From NCBI GenBank assembly GCA_030737875.1, contig CM060926.1, forward strand, positions 160,467,579 through 160,531,578: a stretch of DNA of 64,000 nt. Reading direction: 5' to 3'. Origin of the DNA: Allium sativum (taxonomy: Eukaryota > Streptophyta > Magnoliopsida > Asparagales > Amaryllidaceae). The translations under genes were made by a program, and so were the position numbers. The notes under the pieces are model-generated. The model was not told the DNA's origin. It saw only the letters and a program-made list of their open reading frames with translations, and searched no databases. The first letter of the stretch is position 1. Every line of letters begins with the position of its first letter. Shown here piece after piece: positions 36,823 to 46,954 of the stretch.

Positions 36823-37330
36823 ACATTCATGTGTTGAATTGATATTCATTCGTTGTTTAGAAATTCATGTGTTGAATGGTATTCATATTTTGAATTAAAT
36901 TGTTCGATAATAAAAATCACATTTTTATCTATATATAAAAACTATTGAAAACATTCATGTGTTGAATTGATATTCATTCGTTGTTTAGAAATTCATGTGT
37001 TGAATGGTATTCATATTTTGAAATAAATTGTTCGATAATAAAAATCACATTTTTATCTATATATAGAAACTATTGAAAACATTCATGTGTTGAATTGATA
37101 TTCATTCGATGTTTAGAAATTCATGTGTTGAATGGTATTCATATTTTGAAATAAATTGTTCGATAATAAAAATCACATTTTTATCTATATATAGAAACTA
37201 TTGAAAACACTCATGTGTTGAATTGATATTCATTCGTTGTTTAGAAATTCATGTGTTGAATGGTATTCATATTTTGAAATAAATTGTTCGAAAATAAAAA
37301 TCACATTTTTATTGAATGCATAAATCGTTG
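36823..37330. repeat. 128-bp tandem repeat, ~4 copies, in E3 LTR
   Basis: ACATTCATGTGTTGAATTGA-type unit starts at about 36823, 36951, 37079 and 37207, with exact 128-bp spacing and few differences, so it expanded recently. The last copy is incomplete. Confidence 0.9.
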
Positions 37331-37863
37331 AAATGTGAAGTGTTAAAAATAGCCACTTGTTCAAAATAAACATATACGAGTTGAAATATTCATTAATTAG
37401 CTAATGAAATGATTTGCACCTATTTATGTAACGTTAGAATGAATGGTGTTTTTAAACCAAATAGAAATCAAATATGAAGTTGAATAGAAAATGATAAATG
37501 AAAAGAACTGTATATATATGTACATGCATATTCATTGAACAGGTTATAGCAAAGGGGCTAGAGAAGAGGAATAAAATTTTGTGCCCGACAAATAGGTACA
37601 CATTTACTGATTTGTTTGGGTGATGATTTTGAGCCTGTTGGCTAGCCGCTTGGCTTTTTCTTTTTCTTTTTGAGATTAGAAGGACCGGGAATGCTATTTG
37701 CGATTTCCCGATGCTCCCGGTGCAGGGGAGGTTATGGCGAAATTTTTCCAAAATTTAAGGTGTTAGAAAAATATTTGAAGTTAAAACGATATGGAAATCA
37801 TTGAATGAACTATATTTATATAAATATATAAATATAAATAAAATTAAAACGAAACGAAGCCGT

Positions 37864-38290
37864 GCAGTTCGTATTTTGAAACCGTGATTTCAAACGACTA
37901 GTGCGGGAAATCCGACCATTGGATTTTCCCGAGATCTCAACCGTCGGGTTCGCCTTGGAATAATCTTTCCAACGGCACCAACCTTGTAAAAATCCAACGG
38001 TTGGATTGTCTGGAATGTTTAATTCAAATTTGAAGAAAAACAGCGCCAGAATCGATTATATTTATATATAAATATAAATAGAATTATATTTAATCGAATA
38101 ACGACGCTGCAGTTCGTATTTTGAAATCGAAACTTCAAACGATTGTACCGGGAGATCCGACCGTCGGATTTTCCCGAAACTGGAACCGTTGGATTCGTTT
38201 TGAAAAGACCTTTCTAATGATGTAAATTTTGTGAAGATCCAACGGTTAGATTTTCAGATATGTGTAAATCAAATCTGAAGAAAAACAGCG
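37864..38290. repeat. 245-bp tandem duplication rich in 15-17-bp palindromes
   Basis: GCAGTTCGTATTTTGAAA occurs at 37864 and 38109. The copies are diverged. They contain palindromes AATCCAACGGTTGGATT (37991-38007) and ATCCGACCGTCGGAT (38155-38169), plus degraded versions at 37910 and 38237. Confidence 0.75.
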
Positions 38291-39653
38291 CCACGGCCGC
38301 CTTATGGCCCGAAGCGTCGTTTTGAATAAAATGGCTATTTTAAAATAAATAAAAATAGCGATAAATAGTTATAAAATATCATAAGCGATATGGAATGGAA
38401 ATAAACTGAATTTGCTTGATTTATGTGATGTTTGAAGGTTGAATGTGTTTGGTGTGAAAATTACATTAAAGAACACAATTGGTGTTGTCGAATAATTTAA
38501 CCATTGAAATAAATCGATTTGAAATTCTAAATATACGTGAATTATTTGGAAAGGCCGAGTTAATTCTCATTTCGAATAATCGACCGACGATTGAAAGCCG
38601 AAGATGAAGACGATGGTCGAAGACCGGAGATCTTCACCTCGTTTGGATGGTAACCGAGGTCCTGATTGGGAGGCATCCCGAAATATGGATAATGAGTGGT
38701 GATCGTTCAGACGTACGTGTTGATCGAAGGGTTTGCGAGGTATTTAGTGCCCCCGGTTTCGTTCAGACCCAGAACGGACTTGTAAATGGACTGTGTGTCC
38801 GACATGGGAATCTGTTCTGTGTGATTGATAGCCATCAGTTGCACGGTGTGATTTGCCTGTGTGGCATGCTAAGATGCAGTGATCAGGGCTTCTGTTGAAA
38901 AGCAAAGTCTTGTGGTGATGATCAAAGCACCGCCTGTGTGGCGTAGCTTTGTGTATAACGTGAATTTGCGAGCCTCACACCCCGGTATGAACCTAAAACG
39001 GGAGAGGACATCAGGGAGGGCCTGCGTTTCTTTCTAGCTAGGGTGGTGTCAGTGACCTACCAGCCCTGACATTTATATACTTTTCACCTATGTGGTTGTT
39101 GCTGTTGCGAGGCGCCTCGGTTTGATCGGACGATCCGGGTCCGATGGAGTCATTCGTTGGCTCGTTTACGCCCCAAAGGGCGGGGAGACGTAGTGTTCAG
39201 GCATAATAATCCACATCGGTGGACCGGCCCTGACGATCTAAAGGGTTGATGCGTTCTGATCCTGAGGGGCGGGCTAGAGCGTCTCGAATTCGGTAAGGAC
39301 TATCTTTTGCCTTGGTTCATGACGGAAATCCAATTTCCAAATACGACATCGTGCGGTTTTGATTGTATACCTATATATGGCGACATAGTGGTATGGGGCA
39401 TTAATGCCGTCTATGATTGATAGTTATGATTTGAAATTGTTTTCAAAGCATATAAACACTAGCAATAATATCAAATGCCTTTGTTTTATTCGTATCAAGC
39501 ATATTTGGCCGTTATAAGGTAAAAACTCTATCCTCCGGTTTGCGTTGCATTGTGTGATGGGAACTGAGTCTTATAACGGCTTCATTTTTATAAAAAGCAT
39601 AGCGATGTTTAAAAGAAAGATTTGTTTTTAAGCACTGGCAATCCAATGGAGTA

Positions 39654-39740
39654 AACCCGTTCCACGGAAGTGGCGTGGTCCTGTGATTTGCCAATTATAT
39701 ATGTGTTGAGTGGATTTCTCATACCAGTCCCATGACTGAC
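39654..39740 (+). promoter_or_regulatory. Conserved U5 block with hairpin, E3 3' LTR
   Basis: CCACGGAAGTGG (39662-39673; CCAC/GTGG stem) followed by CGTGGTC, then ACCAGTCCCATGACTG at 39722-39737 and GGGTGCCC. The hairpin lies about 455 bp from the LTR end. Other families keep the flanks but change the stem to CCGC/GCGG or CCGT/ACGG. Confidence 0.65.
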
Positions 39741-40116
39741 TCGTAGTTTGTTTCACTCTCAAACTCGGGTGCCCCTTTTTCTTCACGGGCAGCCTTGTAT
39801 TCAGGTTTAGCTGGTTCTTCTTTCTGGATAGCTGGAGCTGAAGATGGATTCTATCATTTATTTCTTTTTATGTTGTTCAGCTCCTATTGTACATATTTTG
39901 TTTATTTCCGCTGTAGACATTTATGTATAGCTGAACTGTATTTGTACTAAGTAAGATCCTGTATACTGTGTAACTCTGATGATTACCTTTATCCAGTATA
40001 TTTTGTTGTTCATTATCTGGTGTATTTATTTAATTTTGTTCTGCTATTATCTGTTTCTGTGTTATATTCCAAAAGATAACCTTGTTTCCGTGAGAACGGG
40101 AAATCGGGTCGTCTCA

Positions 40117-40121
40117 GTTCT
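40117..40121. repeat. Right target-site duplication of E3 (GTTCT)
   Basis: Identical to the left copy at 29154-29158. Confidence 0.95.
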
Positions 40122-41352
40122 TCACCCTTAGGAATTTCTCCATAAGTTTGTTTTCATCGATGGAGTCCACCTTGAGCTCTTTCTTCTCCCAATCGATGAT
40201 TTGATCCCACACATTAACCAGAGTTGTTGGGTAATCTTCGATCCAAGCAATGTCCCGACGACGGATCACTTTGGCAAAGAACTCTATCATCAACTCACTG
40301 TAACCATCCAATTCCTTCTGGGATGCAGAAAGCTGAGCTTGGACCTCTTCGGCACATTTAATGGTGATGCTCGTATTCGCCTCAGCCAAGACTGCTCTAG
40401 ATTCAGCCTCCATTAGTTTGGCTTCCAATTCAGCATCCATATTTTCAAATCAGTATTTTTCTTCTCTAACTTAGCCTTCTCCTATTCAAGGGTAGTGCGA
40501 GCCAATTGTGCTTTAACACTTTCAGATCTAACATCCTCAGCTTGTTTCTATAGATCTAAGTGCTCTTGGCTATGGGATTCCAATAAAGTGTGATAGCACT
40601 TCGTAACTCCTCATGTTGCTTATTGTAGTTGTCAGCATCCTGTTGAGCAAGAGCAAGCTGAGCTTGTGCATCTTCCAAGTCTTTCTCTGAATTTTTCAAG
40701 ATGCTTTCGTCATAATCAGCCATTTTCTTCATGTGATCGATATCAGTGATTAAGTCCTGAATAATCTTGGAAAGGTTGCGCGAATATTTATACATCTCCA
40801 TGTATTGCTTGTCCACTAAGTCTATCTTTGAGCTAGCATCATCCGCCCACTTCGAAGAAACAGTCTCAAGTGAAGGAATAAACTGCAAATGATCAAAATA
40901 ATGATTCGGGAATTGTTTCTTCAAATGTGTCAGTTTCGCTTTGTTCTCAGAATCGAGTGACACGGGTTTGGATAGGGATAATTCGACATTTCTTCGCTTA
41001 GCTGGTACAATGGATATTTCATCTTTGCCTGACCTTTTTTCGGAAATTTTATATTTATCTTGCGATTCAGCACGCTTCGACGGTGGCTTCTCTTAAGGAT
41101 GCTTTTATTTAGGAGGAATCGGATCTTTGGAATGCGGTTTGTCCCCTTCGCGATGATCCCGGTAGCTCTTGTACTTGTTTGAGTCTGACCGACGGGGAGA
41201 ACGAGAGCGCGTAGAATGAGTATGACTGGAATCATAATGCCTCCTGTCATCCCTGCCGCGGCTCTCGTGGCAATCATGTTCTGTGTCGGAATCAAATCTA
41301 GGCATGATGGTGCGGACTTTCCTGACATCATAGCGGGGGCGTGTCATTGTTC
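40122..41352 (-). pseudogene. Tat antisense gene, middle part (RS-rich and coiled-coil)
   Basis: On the minus strand an exon seems to begin at 41352, after a good acceptor (TTATTTTGCAG). It reads MTRPRYDVRKVRTIMPRF, then an arginine/serine-rich stretch (THSTRSRSPRRSDSNKYKS), two TAA stops near 41105 and 41094, and a long helical region open at 40963-40556. The latter includes KKQFPNHYFDHLQFIPSLE and DLEDAQAQLALAQQDADNYN, a likely coiled coil. After a frameshift near 40500 it continues with AKLMEAESRAVLAEANTSI and IAWIEDYPTTLVNVWDQIID up to the E3 insertion. The function is unknown. An RS-like stretch plus coiled coil is what can be seen. It joins the segment left of E3. Confidence 0.65.
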
Positions 41353-42039
41353 CTGCAAAATAAGGTACGTAAAGTTTAGAACCAATGTTTATGTAAAGCA
41401 CAGGTACTGTGACGTGCAGTGCTTGTGTGTTGTGCATATCCTAAGTGATATCCCTCCCAACCAACCAGAGCCCGAAGTTAGGCTAGTATGTGCAGTTTTC
41501 TTAGTCTTCACAGGAGTAACTTCTTCTTCAAAAGTAAAGGTAAGAGGGTTCGTTCTGAAATCTTCTGAAGTATAAAGGGTCTCAGGCAAGGGAAGATTTC
41601 CCAAACCCTGAAATATACATTCATCCGCAGTGGGGCATCTCCTTGAGGAGCATCTGACGACAACTCTTTTGGACAGACCGATTTTTCAGGAGTGGCAACA
41701 TCCTCGGGAGTGACGTATTTATCTCGATCTTTTTCCGCTATATTTGCTAGTATATCATCTTATGTCGAAGAGGGAGAAGGAGGATAACTAAGAGGCACCG
41801 CTGGATCTTTTGAACTTTCTTCCCTCTCGAGTGAAGTATCAATTGGCCCTTCAACCGGAGGTATGTACACATAAGGGCCCTCCCCATGACCTATGTTACG
41901 AGTTATAGTGACTAGGTGGTACCGGTGAAGATATTTATACACTAAGCAATCTTCAATGGTTAAGAATTTTTTACCACCATTGAGTAACTGATTCAAGCGA
42001 TAAAATTGCACCTGATGCTTCTCTTGCGGCGGTTAGGAT
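41353..42039 (-). pseudogene. Tat antisense gene, linker exon(s)
   Basis: Open on the minus strand from about 42033 to 41760 (FYRLNQLLNGGKKFLTIEDC, VYKYLHRYHLVTITRN, GEGPYVYIPPVEGPID) with a TAA right at the presumed exon start. It then continues past a TAA into ILANIAEKDRDKYVTPED and, after a frameshift near 41600, NPLTFTFEEEVTPVKTKKTA to about 41450. A second intron seems to end at 41353 (AG at 41354-41353). Its donor is unclear. It is proline- and acid-rich. Confidence 0.5.
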
Positions 42040-42116
42040 CTGCAAGTGAAAATAAGCAATGATCAATACAATCACAATAGAGATTGGAACTAGAATTCAA
42101 AGGCTGGAGCTTTTAC
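42040..42116 (-). other. Candidate 77-bp intron in Tat antisense gene
   Basis: Minus-strand donor CAA|GTAAAA at 42116 and acceptor TTCACTTGCAG at 42041-42040, with a pyrimidine-rich stretch before it. The exon phases do not match perfectly, so the donor may instead be the GT at 42130, or an indel has occurred. Confidence 0.4.
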
Positions 42117-42864
42117 TTGATTTAATCCACCTTCTGGCACACCCCGGTTGCTGCTTAATATAGAACCATTCAAGCCTGGGATCACCAACCATGTTGCTAA
42201 ATGGGATAGTTATGATCCTTCTTTTAGGCACAGATTCGAAGTATACAAAAGAGGGGGTATCCTGAGTTTTATGTTTGAAATTATAGAAGAAATGAACGTC
42301 CTCAAAAGTAAGCTTTAAACCTAAAATTTCCTTATATGCTATGTACAAAGCATACAGATAAGCATAGGAGTTGGGCTGAAGTAGCATGAGGGAAATCTAC
42401 ATTTGTCTCATAAAATCAATAATGAATGGCGAAAATGGAGGTATTTCCCCGACAAGGCATATTAATCTAGTGATGGCCATGTACCCTTCAGGTGGATTAT
42501 GAGGTCGATCTGTGTTTGAAGGCAACTCAGTATCTTTCCGAAGAATCCCATGCTTTAAACATATCCGCGCGAGTTTGTCATTGTCGATCGTTGATGCAAC
42601 AGAGTCTTTTGGATTATCCAAAACAACAACATTCCCAAATTCATAAGGAGCACGATTATCCCTGACTCCTCCTTCCTCTTCTTCGTCCATAGAGACATCA
42701 CCCCCAGAAGAAACTTTACGATCATGAGTTCCCATCTCATAATATGGACCCTCGCTGTCCCATTCTGGATCTGAAGTAGAAGATATATCTTCAATGGTAT
42801 GAATTTCGGATGTCCCCATAGCTTCTCTTCTTTCCGCTAATCTAGACGAGCGTCTTTCAGCCAT
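42117..42864 (-). pseudogene. Tat antisense gene, first exon (plant 'putative gypsy-type transposon' protein family)
   Basis: A true ATG at 42864 opens MAERRSSRLAERREAMG, then an acidic stretch (SMDEEEEGGVRDN) and a conserved-looking globular part: HNPPEGYMAITRLICLVGE, PPFSPFIIDFM, a TAG at 42397-42399, then the same frame with SYAYLYALYIAYKEILGLKL, FEDVHFFYNFK and MVGDPRLEWFYIKQ. I recognise this pattern from plant proteins annotated as putative gypsy-type transposon or plant transposon proteins (PF04195-like). In Tat elements such genes are reported downstream of pol on the opposite strand. One stop in 249 codons. The role is unknown; I have no search result to confirm the family. Confidence 0.7.
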
Positions 42865-44303
42865 AACTACTGTACTATCGAAGAAACAATAGAATAAATT
42901 AGAGTAAAGTTGCCCGTGACCCCCTTGTGTGTTTGTGTATTAAACTGTGCTGGTGTGTGCAATGCTGAAATCAGAGAATATAAAGTAAGCAGAAAAGAAA
43001 GCTGTGTAGAAATTAATCGCATGTTCATTAAATCCAGACGACCCAGTTTTGAAGGCTCTATCCTAACTATCCACGAAATTATAAGTTGTGTTTGATTTTT
43101 GGTTGAGCTATATGCAAAGTTATGTGTCATAGGTTCACATCATCAAGGATCTAGTTTTAGTCAAGTCTAATTGATAAGGTTAAGCTATGCATATGTTCCA
43201 TATGCAAGGACATCGGATCAGTGCGGATATCTGAATGTAAGGATGTTGGATCGGTTCAGTGGTCTGGGTGCAAAGATGTAGGATCAGTTCGGATTTTCCA
43301 TGACGGGCACGTCTGGTCGAGTCAATGTGCTATAGGAAACAATTTCAGTTCGGAGCGGAGATAGGAAGGAAACAGCAGTGGATCGGCTCGAAGTTACACG
43401 AGAGAAAACGTCGGATCGTTGTACTATGAAGGGGTTATGATTGCTCGGATCGGTGGACTCCAATCCGAACTGACCCACCTCAATGCAATTCAATTTCCTC
43501 ACCCAAGCCTTTTTTGAGTTTGCTCCAGAATCCTCGCTCTGGCTCGATTCGTCCCTCCTCTTCCTGATTCATCCTCTCCCTCTTCCTTTTCATCACACAA
43601 AAAACTAAGCCTCCATCACCTTTTCTTTTTCATCGAGCTCATGAACCAATCCTAACATCAAGCCCCACGATGCTGAGCTCAGATTATGTGCGCCACCGCC
43701 TGGAGGTGAAATCGACACCGCTATCAACGGCGGCGGTCGAGATGACCTCGATTTTTTCCTTCCCCATCGATTTAGCCAAAGAAACATGGATTAACGTGAA
43801 TATTCGAACGTTATGTACACAAAAATCGAAGAGAGAAATGTGCAAATATATATGAGGGAGATAGGTGTCCATTCATGTTCTGGGGGATTAGACACTTTAA
43901 TCCGGTCCGACCAGCAAAACGGTCCAGCCCAACATAAAGCACGAAAGTCCATTGATGCAATGGTAATTGAAACACAGACCGAATCAGATAAACTTAATCC
44001 GAACCATAATCACCAAGGTTAACTCAGCACACGAGACAAAGTCGAAAGAAGAAGTAACAAATATGCATTGTAAAAGTTTACCTGGAGGAGCTACTTGGAC
44101 ATTAAATGAAGTTCCTGGAGTTATTTTAAAAAACGGAAGCGATTTATGCATTCTATTGCGTATTTATAGACAACAAGAGATGCAACTTGATGAAGCAACT
44201 TGACTTTAAAAACGAATGGAAGCAATTATTCAATGACTTCAATTCAGAAACAAATAGATGAACTACTTCGAAGCACACTCCATCTCCAATAGAAGCGTAC
44301 TCC
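42865..44303 (+). other. Tat 3' non-coding region (upstream of antisense gene)
   Basis: About 1.4 kb between the antisense ATG and the polypurine tract. It must hold the antisense promoter; the best candidate is a TTTATATTC at about 42985-42977 (minus), which is weak. At about 43195-43300 a ~40-bp unit with GGATCGGTTC/GGATCAGTTCGG recurs, echoing GATCCGAACC motifs in the LTR and leader. A GC-richer patch lies at 43640-43800. A short protein-like piece is at 44050-44275. Confidence 0.45.
44050..44275 (+). other. Possible captured coding fragment in Tat 3' region
   Basis: One frame reads GGATWTLNEVPGVILKNGSD then CILLRIYRQQEMQLDEAT and stops at 44201. A shifted frame then continues with DFKNEWKQLFNDFNSETNR to TGA at about 44260. 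The composition looks like real protein rather than random AT-rich translation, but I do not recognise it. It could be a host gene piece or a leftover element domain. Confidence 0.25.
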
Positions 44304-44315
44304 GAGGGGAAAAAA
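44304..44315 (+). promoter_or_regulatory. Tat polypurine tract
   Basis: GAGGGGAAAAAA directly before the 3' LTR start TGTTAAGCC. Confidence 0.8.
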
Positions 44316-44599
44316 TGTTAAGCCTACTTTGTGATTATGCTACACAAAGATAAGAGATTACTTTGCAAATAAGTTCAAAAGGAGGGATGAACACCACGAA
44401 GTCGGTTCAGCTCGGAGACCACCGAACCAAACCCTTTTACTTTAAAGCAAGCAGCTCAGGAAATGATGGATAGAGAGCACGCCCGGATCGGATCGACTCC
44501 TTCTGATCCGAACCCTCATCAATTATTTGATCCGAACCACAACGCCACACCAAAAATGCACGATTCCCTGAAGACTCGGAGCAGTTAGGAACCCACTTC

Positions 44600-44604
44600 C
44601 CCAC
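44600..44604. repeat. Left target-site duplication of solo LTR (CCCAC)
   Basis: CCCAC precedes TGTAACGACA. An identical CCCAC is at 49851-49855. Confidence 0.95.
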
Positions 44605-44987
44605 TGTAACGACACGGGTTTCGCCCGGACCTAATCGATCGCTAAACCGACCAAGACCGTTCGAATCCCGCATACGCTAACTTTGGGTATACAACACATC
44701 AGAACAAATAACAGAAGACTTCAATAAACATCATAATAATGTTACATCAGAGTACAGAATATCAGAGTATATCGAAATATAATATTACACAGCGGAAGAT
44801 AAATTTACATAAATGTAATACAATGCACAGCGGAAATATAAACTACACAACGGAAGACTGTAAATGTCTGGACACAGCTTAAAGCTTCAATCCAGAATCC
44901 TGCTCAAAACATCTGCAAAATAAAACTACTCGGCTGCCCATGTGGAAAATAGGGGCACCCGAGTTTGCAAGGGAAAAGCAAACTACA

Positions 44988-45079
44988 GGTCAGTCATGGG
45001 ACTGGTGTGAGAAACTCTAACAGTTATAATTAACTTATTTGATAATATGGTATATCACGGGACCACGCCGCTAACGCGG
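44988..45079 (-). promoter_or_regulatory. Conserved U5 block with hairpin, solo LTR
   Basis: CAGTCATGGGACTGGT at 44990-45005 and hairpin CCGCTAACGCGG at 45068-45079 (CCGC/GCGG, 4-base loop), flanked by CCACG and AACGGG. It is about 464 bp from the LTR end. Confidence 0.65.
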
Positions 45080-46662
45080 AACGGGTTTACCCCCATGAAT
45101 ACCAGTGTATAAACAACAATCAATATAGATATATGGATCTACTATGCATCAATCAACATGCAATATCCCAATCTACCCACATAGATTAATCACTACACTT
45201 AGATTTTCTAAATCCAATTTAATTTACAGAAATTATTCCTTTGGATTTTATTCCCGATTTCTTATTTCAAATCATTTGAAATACATATCTAACTTTCTAT
45301 ATCAAAGTAAATTTCACTTCGGGATCTCAAATCAAATCATTTTGAAATGTGAATTCCAAAACATAACAATGCATACAAACAAGTATGCAACCAAATATCG
45401 TGCTCCCCATCGACAAGGCAAAGGGTACGCACCTCGCAACTCGATATATATATGTGCACCTACCCCACATAGGAGTAGGCTACACCGACGATGCACCTCC
45501 CACACATGGAGAGCATACACCGCCCTCTCACCCATACTTTTAGTCTCAGGGTTACCCGAATCTTTAGTCACATACTAAATCATTTCATATCCCGAAGTAG
45601 GGAAAATCATTTCACAACATAATAATCACAAGTACTTTCAAAATATAGTACTTCACATCAGTAATTCACGCATATGATCAGTCACTATTAATCACATAAC
45701 CTTTGAGCTCGTACGTCTCAAAGAAGGGTGTTAAGCAAGAGAATAAATTCTCCGCCACCAAACAGATACATCATCAATAGCAACTAATCGAATATGCGAT
45801 GAACCACAACGTAACATATAATACATTTTCTAAATCACTTTAGAAATCATCGGGTTTTGGGCCTCGAAATCCTTTCTGTTTTATAAAACATTTTTTTTAT
45901 AAAACATTCCCTGTCCAAAATCGGGAATACATTTCTTTTCACTTAAGAAAAATATCCTTTCACAATCATTCATTAAATTTGAAATGGACACAACATCGCT
46001 AAACACCTTATCGTCAAATCGTGAAGTGTTTCACAAGGAGTTAGCACATAGATATTTTCAACCCAACCCAATGCTAAATGTAAAAGCATACTCTGCTCAT
46101 AAACTGGTCGAGCACAATCCATACAATCAATCAATCAAATTTGACATTAAATATAAGGTTTTGAATAGAGATAGTATTGACTTATATTCAACATCAAATC
46201 CTGAAACCGACAGATATCATATCGGGAATAACGATATCGATATCTTCCAAATTCCCATCACGATATCTGTATAATCACGGAATCCAATATCGAAAATATC
46301 CAAAGATAATTTCAATTCAAATCTAATCCAATTTGTTTATTTATAACCATTGGATTATTTTTCTAGTTAATAACTAGTTCATTTCGATAAGAATCTATTT
46401 TTATCTTTTCAAATATGGAGTTTTTCATCCCAATTCTTCCCAAATCATTTCTTATGATTTTACACAAATTATTACTATTTTTAATAATTTTATCAAGGTC
46501 CGTACAGTCGATTTCCATCAATGGCCATCGAACTGCACTTACAGCGACCTTTTTCAAATTTGATTTGGACGTAACTCCAAATCCAACCGTTAGATTTCAA
46601 ATTTCTAATATTCGTTAGAAAGCTCTTTTCGATACGAACCCAACGGTTCCGGTTTTAGGAGA

Positions 46663-46677
46663 ATCCGACGGTCGGAT
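46663..46677. repeat. 15-bp palindrome ATCCGACGGTCGGAT
   Basis: Perfect 7-bp arms around one G. It is the same motif class as those in the E3 LTR near 38000-38170. A degraded relative is at 46581-46595. Confidence 0.7.
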
Positions 46678-46954
46678 CTCCCGCAATGTCCGTTTGAAAT
46701 AAATGGTCGAAATTCACGAACTGTCGCGGCGCGGCGCGTTCTATTCAGGCCATTATATTATATATATAATATATATAATATATATTTCGTCGATTTCTAT
46801 TTAAAACGAAGTTTATAAATAGTTTTAAATTCGTTTCAAAAACAATTTCAACTTCCATTTCAATTCAAATCAAAATTGAATTCTTCCTTATAAATTCGTT
46901 TTAAAATTCATTTCTATTCAATTCAAATTTCAATTCAATTTGAATTCATTTCAA

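Larger units (their letters stand above)
29159..40116 (+). mobile_element. E3: young chromodomain Ty3/gypsy element (Tekay/Del-like)
   Basis: Ends are TGTAACGACC...CGTCTCA with perfect GTTCT flanks. It has a truncated 5' LTR (29159-29791), tRNA-iMet-type primer site, a single gag-pol frame, polypurine tract, and a full 5576-bp 3' LTR. The shared LTR parts differ at about 8 of roughly 630 positions, nearly all transitions, so insertion was recent. It lies inside the opposite-strand gene of the Tat element. The chromodomain end of pol and long LTRs point to the Tekay/Del group of chromoviruses; the lineage is from recalled motifs. Confidence 0.92.
34541..40116 (+). repeat. E3 3' LTR (5576 bp, full length)
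   Basis: U3 is about 0.9 kb and includes two related segments 166 bp apart (34932 and 35098). A weak TATA-like AATATATAC lies near 35418. Then follow a GC-rich leader (35485-35740) with GTAAGT, three tandem arrays, a 245-bp tandem duplication, and the conserved U5 block near 39655-39740. The end is GGTCGTCTCA. Its TATA-to-end length of about 4.7 kb means an unusually long R-U5. Frames inside are short and not shared with related LTRs. Confidence 0.9.

Noticed and set aside
38647..38898. 83-codon sense frame in the E3 3' LTR
   Set aside because: No similarity to a known domain and not kept in the related LTRs. It is likely a chance frame in a GC-balanced part of U5.
45144..45578. 144-codon + frame in the solo LTR
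   Set aside because: Low-complexity I/Y/F/N-rich translation of AT-rich LTR sequence, antisense to the element, not shared with relatives.
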